In this document: positions 6,095-11,535 of the stretch, in pieces
Layout of the letters: each line of letters opens with the position of its first letter
Position numbering within the stretch: position 1 is the first letter of the stretch
Assembly: GCA_030248825.1 (NCBI GenBank)
Contig: JARCMB010000114.1
Coordinates: forward strand, 1 to 11,535
Reading direction: 5' to 3'
Length of the DNA: 11,535 bases
Source: Pseudanabaenaceae cyanobacterium MP8IB2.15
Lineage (GTDB): Bacteria > Cyanobacteriota > Cyanobacteriia > Pseudanabaenales > Pseudanabaenaceae
Translations under genes and position numbers: made by a program
Notes under the pieces: model-generated
Seen by the model: only the letters and a program-made list of their open reading frames with translations
Database searches by the model: none
Told to the model about the DNA's origin: nothing

Positions 6095-8488
6095 TTATTC
6101 TAGTTCGCCAAACTCTTCGAGGTTCTGAATTAGCTCAGGCGAGTCATTCTCAATTTCGTTGTAATCGTCAACATTGCCATCAATACTGATAACAATATTG
6201 TCAGATTCGATCGAATTAGGAGCTCGATCATTAGTCTCATCAGTAGCTTCAGTGCTAGCGACTGCAACAAGATCGATTTGCTGGCGATAGTAATCGACAC
6301 TTTTAACCTGAACTTCAACCCGATCTCCCAATCGATATTGTCTGCTACTACGACGACCGACTAAGACAGTAGAAGCGCGACTCTTAGCTTTGCTATTCGA
6401 CTGCGGGAATTCATACCAATCATCTTTGAGCGAACTGACATGAACTAAACCTTCAACTAAAAGCGATTCGATTTCGACAAAGAAACCATAGGTTTGCACA
6501 CCCGTAATAATGCCGAAGAAGTTTTGCCCAGTGCGGGTTCGCATATACTCAGCTTTTTGTAAGCCTTCTAAGTCAGCTTTGGCTTTGTAAAATACGGCAT
6601 CTTGATGGGTGAGCTTGCCAACGAGTAATTCATGCTCTGCTTGGAGCTGACGTTCGCGTTCGGGTGGCAAAACGCTCCAATTCACCTGACCATGACAGCT
6701 AGAACTGTGCAGATCTACTCCTTCTTTATTGCGGCTGGTGCGTCGATCGCGTCCTTCCTCAAACACATAGTGCAAGACCCGCTGAACCAACAGATCGCTA
6801 TAGCGATGCTGCGGCGAAACAGCATGAGTATATGGACTACTGCTCGACAGTGCTAAGCCAAAGTGCAAGCCAGGGCTAAGGCTATATTCTTCTGGCTTCA
6901 GTAGTGACAGCAACAGATGCTTGAGAATATCGCGGCGGTGTGGGTCTTCGATTTGCGAGATCGAACTGAGAAAGGCATGATAGTCCAAGGACTGGACTTG
7001 ATCGGGTTGATTTAGCTCCACCGTCACACCCATACATTCAAACAGTCTCAGCCAATCTGAGATTTTGTTGACCTCTGGCGTGCTATGGGTACAGAAGATC
7101 GCGGGTAATTCCAAAGATGCTAGATGAGTCGCGATCGCCCGATTAGTCAAAATCAGGATCTCTGCCACCATGCCATAAATTGGTAAGGCTTCAGGTGTAA
7201 CGACAGTACCGTGAATAGATTCATCCGAGCCTTGCAATGCTACTTGCGGCATCGTAATGTGAAATGAACCATGTCGCTGCTGTTGCAGGAGTGGGCTGAG
7301 CATGGCGATCGAACTAATTACACCCGCAATCTCACTTGAGTTTGAATCTAGATCTGGCTGGTTAAGAATTGCCTGAGCTTCGGTGTAACTGGGCTTGCTT
7401 GGCACATTTACAACTGTGGGTTGCACCTCAAACGAGATTAATGCCCCTTCTCGATCCAACTTTAATAGGGCTGATATTGCCAGATGTTCGGGCTGATCCA
7501 GAATATTTAGCTCTGGCAACATCGTTAAGATTGTTTCACCGAGGTAGTAAGTCCGCAGCCGATTTCGCGCCACCTCATCAAGTGCCGAGCCTGGAGTGAC
7601 ATAGGCGGCAACATCAGGAATATGTACACCTAAATCCCAGCCCGACTCAGTTGCGACCAATGAGATCGCGGCGGCATCACCAATGCTCACCGCTTGGACT
7701 TCACGCAGATCGACTCGATTTTTGAGATCGGCTTTTTTCAGGCTTTTCGGTAGGCTGCCAAGAGCTTCGGTGACATCAACACGCGGACGAGATGAAGCAC
7801 GGTTAGCTTTGTCGCCAAATCGACGCGGTAAATTATGCTTACAACAGACCAGATCGACATCGGCAGTAGACTCAGCATCGCTGCCAAGAATTTGAGCGAC
7901 TCTACCGATCGGTAAATGGCTGCCCAGAGGATAGCGCAACATTTCTAAGTGAATCAGTTTATCGACCGTATCACTCAGATCGGATGTCTCTTCGTCAGGT
8001 TTAAGGTCGATCTCAAATAGCAATCGATCGTCTAGGGGAATGGCACGATAGCCATTTTCTAGGGCTTTAACTTTGGCTAATAAGGTCGGATTAGCACGTT
8101 CGACAATCAAGCGTACTTCTCCTTCGGGGCTGCGGCGACGGATGCCATCCTTGGTGATTTTAACCAAGACTCGATCGCCGTTCCAAGCATTACTGAGACG
8201 ACTCTCACGAATGTAGATATCTTCCGCCCCTTCGACATCTTGAATTGCAAAACAAAACCCCTTGCTAGAGCAACGCAAACGACCTTCAACAAAGCCCTCT
8301 TCGCTGAGGCGACGGTAGCGTCCTTTGTCTTTTTCGAGCATCCCAACTTTTTCGAGGGCATCAAGCGCAACTTGCAGTTTCCTAACATTGGCACTGTCGC
8401 TAATGCCCAGTTTTTTTTCGATGGCTTTTGGTGCGACCAGTTTTTCGTCTGTAAAACTTTCCAACAGATGATTGATTGAGAATTCCAT
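6095..8488 (-). CDS. zam: Zam-type RNase II/VacB family protein with degenerate active site
   Basis: A 797-residue protein with the order of an RNase II/R: a winged-helix-like N-terminus (1-60), a cold-shock-type RNA-binding domain (about 66-112, FVEGRLRCSSKGFCFAIQD), an RNB domain (about 258-575, starting DLREVQAVSIG), and an S1 domain (about 655-742, NFFGIITGVQTYGFFVEIES). An acidic tail follows (747-797). RNase II enzymes degrade RNA 3' to 5'. Here the four-aspartate motif expected after DLRE is replaced by SIGDAAAISLVATE, and the SPIRRY-type motif reads SPQHRY (558-563), so nuclease activity is doubtful. The N-terminus and overall order fit the cyanobacterial Zam protein (named in Synechocystis for acetazolamide resistance) rather than the shorter cyanobacterial RNase II; the symbol is from memory. 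The ATG at 8488 gives the full N-terminal domain. A repeat cluster separates it from clc. Confidence 0.82.
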   Translation of the reverse strand: MEFSINHLLESFTDEKLVAPKAIEKKLGISDSANVRKLQVALDALEKVGMLEKDKGRYRRLSEEGFVEGRLRCSSKGFCFAIQDVEGAEDIYIRESRLSNAWNGDRVLVKITKDGIRRRSPEGEVRLIVERANPTLLAKVKALENGYRAIPLDDRLLFEIDLKPDEETSDLSDTVDKLIHLEMLRYPLGSHLPIGRVAQILGSDAESTADVDLVCCKHNLPRRFGDKANRASSRPRVDVTEALGSLPKSLKKADLKNRVDLREVQAVSIGDAAAISLVATESGWDLGVHIPDVAAYVTPGSALDEVARNRLRTYYLGETILTMLPELNILDQPEHLAISALLKLDREGALISFEVQPTVVNVPSKPSYTEAQAILNQPDLDSNSSEIAGVISSIAMLSPLLQQQRHGSFHITMPQVALQGSDESIHGTVVTPEALPIYGMVAEILILTNRAIATHLASLELPAIFCTHSTPEVNKISDWLRLFECMGVTVELNQPDQVQSLDYHAFLSSISQIEDPHRRDILKHLLLSLLKPEEYSLSPGLHFGLALSSSSPYTHAVSPQHRYSDLLVQRVLHYVFEEGRDRRTSRNKEGVDLHSSSCHGQVNWSVLPPERERQLQAEHELLVGKLTHQDAVFYKAKADLEGLQKAEYMRTRTGQNFFGIITGVQTYGFFVEIESLLVEGLVHVSSLKDDWYEFPQSNSKAKSRASTVLVGRRSSRQYRLGDRVEVQVKSVDYYRQQIDLVAVASTEATDETNDRAPNSIESDNIVISIDGNVDDYNEIENDSPELIQNLEEFGELE

Positions 8489-8591
8489 GGGCTAAAGAAT
8501 TAAACGATCGAGGCTAATTTGAACAAAGAAAAATGAAACAGAATTTGAGTAAGAACACAAGTAAAAACAGTCAGCAATACTCTGCGCCAGC

Positions 8592-8597
8592 ATCATA
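8592..8597 (-). promoter_or_regulatory. Possible -10 box for zam
   Basis: TATGAT on the minus strand, about 104 bases upstream of the zam ATG. It lies beyond the terminator of the DUF4912 gene, so zam needs its own promoter in this gap. At 16-18 bases upstream the -35 match is poor (TTCTAG), so this is only a candidate. Confidence 0.25.
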
Positions 8598-8744
8598 GCA
8601 AAACTAAGCTGACCTAGAATGTGTGGAGTTGCTAACGCCTAACCTTGCTTTTTACTGCCGACTTGACTGTTATGCTATTTATTTACCTATTCTCACACTT
8701 TTGTTTGCACTTTTGTTTAGGGCGATCGAACATCGTCTAACAAA

Positions 8745-8788
8745 AAGCAATAAAAAGCTCCCCTTTCTCAAAACCAAAAAAGAGGAGC
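8745..8788 (-). terminator. Rho-independent terminator of the DUF4912 gene
   Basis: On the minus strand GCTCCTCTTTT (8788-8778) pairs with GAAAGGGGAGC (8767-8757) around a 10-base loop and is followed directly by TTTTTATTGCTTTTT. The two non-Watson-Crick positions are G-U wobbles in minus-strand RNA but C-A mismatches in plus-strand RNA, which fixes the direction. The stem starts 22 bases after the stop at 8811. Confidence 0.85.
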
Positions 8789-8810
8789 GCAAAATTTCGG
8801 CACTAAGGGC

Positions 8811-10118
8811 TTAACTAATCCACTCAGGGATTGCTTCTTCCTTAGTATTGGTGCGACGTTCTAGGGTTTGACGCTCAAACTTCATGTGAATAGAGCGATT
8901 TTGCACACCATCGGCTGCCACCGCAAAAATCGGATAATCAATCATGCCATCCTGGAATGACATATGGTGGCGAAACGTGCCGTCTGCTTCTAATTTAATT
9001 GGACGACCGCCGATTGTAACTGAAGCATCTGGCTCGGTTGCACCATAGACAATTAGTTCGGCATCAGCAACCAACCAAAATTGACGTGGACGCATGGGGA
9101 CATTGCCAGAGAAACCTGCTCCAGATATGCCAACACCAGACATATTGATTCCAGAAGCACTTAATGCACCTGCGGCGGCAATGCCCATACCCATGCCAAT
9201 GCCCATACCAATGCCTGATGGGAACACATAAGAGCTGAGCGATTCAAACGCCATCCCTGCACCTGACATTTGGGCAGAGCCATAGAGCGAACCAGTTGTC
9301 CGCATTTGTTCAGCATTACGCGCAATATTGAACATTTGGTCGTAAAGCGGGTTGCCTTCTGGATCTGTAGACTTAGCTTCAGATGCAGGATCGCTGTAGG
9401 CAGATTTTTTGCTAGGTGGAACTAACGTGAATAAGGTTTCGCCTATGAGTTTTTGATCCCAAGACACCGTAATGAAGTTTTCTTCAATCCAATCCGAAGG
9501 GAACATCGGTGGAATCCGCACAGGCAGAGAACGCGATAGCACTAGCCAACGTCCATCCGCACAACGGTACCCCAACTCAACCGTATAATCTCGATCGCTT
9601 ACAGGAATTGGCAAGTACCACTCTCTCGCCATTTCGTCGCAGGGGTATTCTTGAATGCTGTGAGGTGGTTGATGATTGAGATCTCGATCGGTGGAATCGT
9701 AAACACGTAGTGCTAGTTGCTGACCACCTTGATGCCGCTTTTGTTCTTTTTCAGAGTTGGAAATATCCCAATAAACATATGCCCATTGAGGATCGCGGGG
9801 CATGATCGCAATCCGACTTTCGCCATAGCCATGTGGCAGATCGCCTAGAGATTCATCCACCTCTGCTAATGACATTGATGCTGGTTCTTCGCTCCCTAGA
9901 TTAAATTTTGTTGCTTCCACAATTTCTTTTACCTCTGAGTTATTGCTGTGCGATCTGTTAATTATTTGAGATGGACTGACAGCTAGCTGAGCAGTTTTAA
10001 TTGCATCTAGGAGTTGAGACTTACGCATACGGCTATAGCGAGAAATTTCAAATTCCTGTGCTACCTTACGCAGTTGACGCAATGTCATTTCTTCGAGAGG
10101 GGGGCGTTCTTTTGCCAT
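8811..10118 (-). CDS. DUF4912 protein with an N-terminal Rho-N/SAP-like motif
   Basis: A 435-residue protein. Residues 8-43 (EEMTLRQLRKVAQEFEISRY and on to KSQLLDAIK) form a Rho-N or SAP-like helix-extended-loop-helix motif, which in other proteins binds nucleic acid. Residues about 100-215 match the DUF4912 domain (SRIAIMPRDPQWAYVYWDIS, then REWYLPIP and YTVELGY), whose function is unknown. Residues 283-340 are Gly/Met/Ser/Ala-rich with a GIGMGIGMGMGI repeat. The C-terminal 75 residues (FWLVADAELIVYGATEPDAS and on) look like a small all-beta, Ig-like module. No signal peptide, so probably cytoplasmic. The ATG at 10118 is well supported: GAGGTG lies about 6 bases upstream, the best ribosome binding site in the window. 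Transcribed alone, away from psb27, with its own terminator. The molecular role is unknown; a nucleic-acid-linked role is inference. Confidence 0.85.
   Translation of the reverse strand: MAKERPPLEEMTLRQLRKVAQEFEISRYSRMRKSQLLDAIKTAQLAVSPSQIINRSHSNNSEVKEIVEATKFNLGSEEPASMSLAEVDESLGDLPHGYGESRIAIMPRDPQWAYVYWDISNSEKEQKRHQGGQQLALRVYDSTDRDLNHQPPHSIQEYPCDEMAREWYLPIPVSDRDYTVELGYRCADGRWLVLSRSLPVRIPPMFPSDWIEENFITVSWDQKLIGETLFTLVPPSKKSAYSDPASEAKSTDPEGNPLYDQMFNIARNAEQMRTTGSLYGSAQMSGAGMAFESLSSYVFPSGIGMGIGMGMGIAAAGALSASGINMSGVGISGAGFSGNVPMRPRQFWLVADAELIVYGATEPDASVTIGGRPIKLEADGTFRHHMSFQDGMIDYPIFAVAADGVQNRSIHMKFERQTLERRTNTKEEAIPEWIS
9180..9216 (-). repeat. Degenerate short tandem repeat encoding Gly-Ile/Met-Gly
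   Basis: On the plus strand, units of ATGCCCATACC/ATGCCAATGCC follow each other within the DUF4912 gene and encode GIGMGIGMGMGI (302-313). Such a repeat could gain or lose 6- or 12-base units without breaking the frame. Confidence 0.7.
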
Positions 10119-10621
10119 AGTTGCACCTCGTAATTTGGATGATTTTAATTGATCTCACTAAGCTAATCTGCTTTCTGTGTTACGGATTTGTTACAAACCA
10201 GTGTGAACAGAATACATTTTCGCTCATTTGTAACTGTGTATAGCAGTATTACATTTTGGCGATCTGGTTTGGGGATCAGTAGTCAGATAACTTGTTTACA
10301 TTGTTTGCAAAAATCCCCGATTGGTCAATAACTTTGCCATCTGATTTAATCCGCCTTTACTTCATGCCTGCTGTTTAACACCGTATAAATACTTGGCTAA
10401 AATCGCCCTGTGATAGTACTTCATTCGATCGATGTTAGATCCTAGATGGGATCGGTTGGGGATCGCAAATGTTAGCAAATCATGACATTATGTTAATTTG
10501 ATCCCCGTTACCAGATTTGACTTATGGTTTCTCCTGCCTTTTACTTTGATTTTGATATGCAAGCGCAATTGTTGCCTATAGAATCGAATATGTTGCAAAT
10601 GTTAAGAACTCGAAATCTTTT
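10119..10621. other. Divergent regulatory region between the DUF4912 gene and psb27
   Basis: 503 bases that must carry promoters in both directions. It is AT-rich with many TTACA/TGTAA and GCAAAT words, e.g. TTTACATTGTTTGCAAA at 10295-10311, which resembles but does not fit the spacing of an RpaB HLR1 site. A candidate -10 box lies at 10384-10389. A 33-codon frame at 10524-10625 overlaps the psb27 start. A short GATCC/GGATC hairpin lies at 10438-10453. No RNA gene or mobile element was recognised. Confidence 0.5.
10384..10389 (+). promoter_or_regulatory. Possible -10 box for psb27
   Basis: TATAAA preceded, 17 bases upstream, by TTCATG, a poor -35. If used, transcription would start near 10396 and leave a leader of about 225 bases containing the small upstream frame. 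Alternatives closer to the gene (TTGATA with TATAGA spaced 19 bases, near 10550-10581) are no better. Confidence 0.25.
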
Positions 10622-10625
10622 ATGA
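10524..10625 (+). CDS. Possible upstream small ORF overlapping the psb27 start
   Basis: A 33-codon frame starting ATG GTT TCT CCT and coding for MVSPAFYFDFDMQAQLLPIE and 13 more residues. Its TGA shares bases with the psb27 ATG in the sequence ATGA, the classic arrangement for translational coupling. No Shine-Dalgarno site is visible for either frame. The peptide resembles nothing I know. An open frame of 33 codons can arise by chance, so this is tentative. Confidence 0.25.
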   Translation: MVSPAFYFDFDMQAQLLPIESNMLQMLRTRNLL

Positions 10626-11044
10626 AAAAAAATATCACTGCCCTGTTTTCAAAATTCTGGAGCCGCTTTCTGGCATTAACTTTAGTCGCTGTAATTGGTT
10701 TGACTGGATGTGGTGTCGATCCAGGTGGATTAACAGGAAACTATGTCAGCGATGCTGAGGCAGTCATTAAAAGTTTGCGTTATGCGATCGAACTACCTGA
10801 TAAAGACGCGGGTAGAGTTGCAGCTCAAGCAGATGCTCGTGGCAAGATCAATGCTTTTGCCTCACGTTATCGTCGTGACGCTGACAAGCTCAAACTTTCT
10901 TCTTTCACAACGCTCCGCACGGCACTCAATGGTCTAGCAAGCTACTACAACACGACATCGAAGCGTTCTGTGCCCGTGAAAGTCCGCGATCGAGTTCTAG
11001 TGGAATTAGCTCGAGCGGAAACTGCACTGTCACAGGGACGTTAA
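10622..11044 (+). CDS. psb27: Photosystem II assembly lipoprotein Psb27
   Basis: A 140-residue precursor. A basic N-terminus (MKKN) is followed by a hydrophobic segment and the lipobox LTGC, with the lipidated cysteine at C30, so the mature protein of about 110 residues is anchored at the lumenal face of the thylakoid membrane. The rest is the helical Psb27 core: GNYVSDAEAVIKSLRYAIEL, then RGKINAFASRYRRD, LRTALNGLASYYNT and VRDRVLVELARAETAL. Psb27 binds CP43 of immature photosystem II and keeps the manganese cluster from assembling too early during assembly and repair. Length and domain are normal. The ATG at 10622 gives a proper lipoprotein signal peptide; no ribosome binding site is obvious, and a small upstream frame overlaps the start. 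It converges on cbiB with 15 bases between the stops. Confidence 0.95.
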   Translation: MKKNITALFSKFWSRFLALTLVAVIGLTGCGVDPGGLTGNYVSDAEAVIKSLRYAIELPDKDAGRVAAQADARGKINAFASRYRRDADKLKLSSFTTLRTALNGLASYYNTTSKRSVPVKVRDRVLVELARAETALSQGR

Positions 11045-11059
11045 TAGATTGCTAGAAAT

Positions 11060-11535
11060 CTAGTTCCAAGATTTAGCCCAGAAGATCAGAGTACATCCGA
11101 TCGATAAGAGGCTGATAAAACTGAGGCGCATTAACTGGATTGCCTGAGTAATCGATCGAGTCGTGATTGGTTGCTCAGGCTCTCCTAGCAATGGTTTCGA
11201 TCTCACTACACCTTTATATGTATTGATACCGCCTAACTGCACATCTAGCGCCGCAGCAAAGGCACACTCACTCCAGCCAGAGTTGGGGCTATCATCTTTG
11301 GGGGCATCTCTACAGCAAAGTCGCCAAACTCGCTGCGGATGTCCACTCAGGATCGCAATACTCAAAACTGTATAGCGGCAAGGCAACCAACTTAAGACAT
11401 CTTCTAATTTGGCACTGAACCAACCGAGATCGGTATAAGGAGGTGCCTTATAGCCAATAGTTGAATCTAGTGTACTGGCAGCTTTATAGGCTAAAGCCAA
11501 GGGCACGCCACCTAGAAGGGCGAAAAATAAAGGCG
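11060..11535 (-). CDS. cbiB: Adenosylcobinamide-phosphate synthase CbiB/CobD, C-terminal half only
   Basis: The frame is open to the right edge, so roughly the last 158 residues of a protein usually near 320 are seen. The enzyme is a membrane protein that joins aminopropanol (phosphate) to adenosylcobyric acid late in cobalamin (or pseudocobalamin) synthesis. Recognised blocks: PLFFALLGGVPLALAYKAAS followed by TLDSTIGYK, LGWFSAKLEDVLSWLPCR, and DSPNSGWSECAFAAALDVQL followed by GG, all in the order expected. A hydrophobic stretch near the C-terminus (LSFISLLSIGCTLIFWAK) fits the last membrane helix. The GTG at 11506 is internal; the family motif continues upstream of it. The stop is TAG at 11060-11062, facing psb27. 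The gene is also called cobD. Confidence 0.92.
   Translation of the reverse strand, partial: PLFFALLGGVPLALAYKAASTLDSTIGYKAPPYTDLGWFSAKLEDVLSWLPCRYTVLSIAILSGHPQRVWRLCCRDAPKDDSPNSGWSECAFAAALDVQLGGINTYKGVVRSKPLLGEPEQPITTRSITQAIQLMRLSFISLLSIGCTLIFWAKSWN

Larger units (their letters stand above)
8489..8810. other. Intergenic region between zam and the DUF4912 gene
   Basis: This 322-base stretch holds the terminator of the DUF4912 gene (8745-8788) at one end and, presumably, the zam promoter and a leader of roughly 85 bases at the other. A plus-strand frame with GTG start at 8623 crosses the terminator and is not accepted as a gene. No RNA gene or repeat is recognised. Confidence 0.6.

Noticed and set aside
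8623..8814. Plus-strand frame of 63 codons with a hydrophobic stretch
   Set aside because: It begins with GTG without a ribosome binding site, runs through the terminator of the DUF4912 gene and overlaps that gene's end; the sequence after the hydrophobic part is low-complexity lysine-rich.
10239..10253. Possible NtcA box (GTA-N8-TAC) in the divergent region
   Set aside because: The spacing between GTA and TAC is nine, not eight, and no fitting -10 box lies downstream.
10295..10311. HLR1-like direct repeat TTTACATT-G-TTTGCAAA upstream of psb27
   Set aside because: The RpaB site needs two spacer bases between octamers and a better second octamer; here there is one spacer base and a mismatch, and similar words are frequent in this AT-rich region.
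1..11535. tRNA, rRNA or CRISPR sequences
   Set aside because: I saw no cloverleaf with the expected T-loop and no regularly spaced direct repeats on either strand.

Overview
The window is a piece of a cyanobacterial chromosome. This follows from a complete psb27 (photosystem II assembly lipoprotein), a Zam-type RNase II homologue, a DUF4912 protein, GUN4-type sequence, and six copies of the cyanobacterial HIP1 octamer GCGATCGC (starting at 1152, 1377, 4234, 5236, 5914 and 7131) among very many CGATCG/GATCGA hexamers. Species cannot be fixed from the sequence alone.

Layout, left to right. A minus-strand conserved hypothetical gene runs off the left edge (1-459). A short divergent gap separates it from a plus-strand FGGY gluconate kinase (609-2147). 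The kinase ends inside the palindrome TTAA, which also holds the stop of the converging Hpt gene. Three minus-strand genes then follow in the order of transcription clc-CBS (5996-4050), a GUN4-half protein (4039-3425) and an Hpt protein (3286-2144). Upstream of them is zam (8488-6095), and upstream of that the DUF4912 gene (10118-8811), which has a clear rho-independent terminator behind it. A 503-base divergent region leads to psb27 on the plus strand (10622-11044), which converges, 15 bases apart, on a truncated cbiB/cobD (adenosylcobinamide-phosphate synthase) running off the right edge.

The most interesting locus is 2144-4039. The 204-residue protein ends with the first half of a GUN4 domain, up to GRFGFSVQKSAYEKSL. 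The neighbouring Hpt protein ends with what reads as the missing second half (GWQAFGDRVGWRKNGSWLR). The two pieces are complementary and hardly overlap. The gap between the genes carries two hairpins and a terminal GTCAA that look like the right end of a decayed IS200/IS605 (TnpB-type) element. Either the domain was split by a rearrangement and may work in trans, or a pseudogene fragment lies next to an Hpt-GUN4 chimera.

Two other genes have lost expected active-site residues. The Zam protein lacks the catalytic aspartate cluster and the catalytic arginine of RNase II. The ClC protein keeps its gating glutamate but lacks the usual GSGIP motif, the inner proton glutamate and probably the central tyrosine. 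The remaining genes look ordinary for a cyanobacterium.
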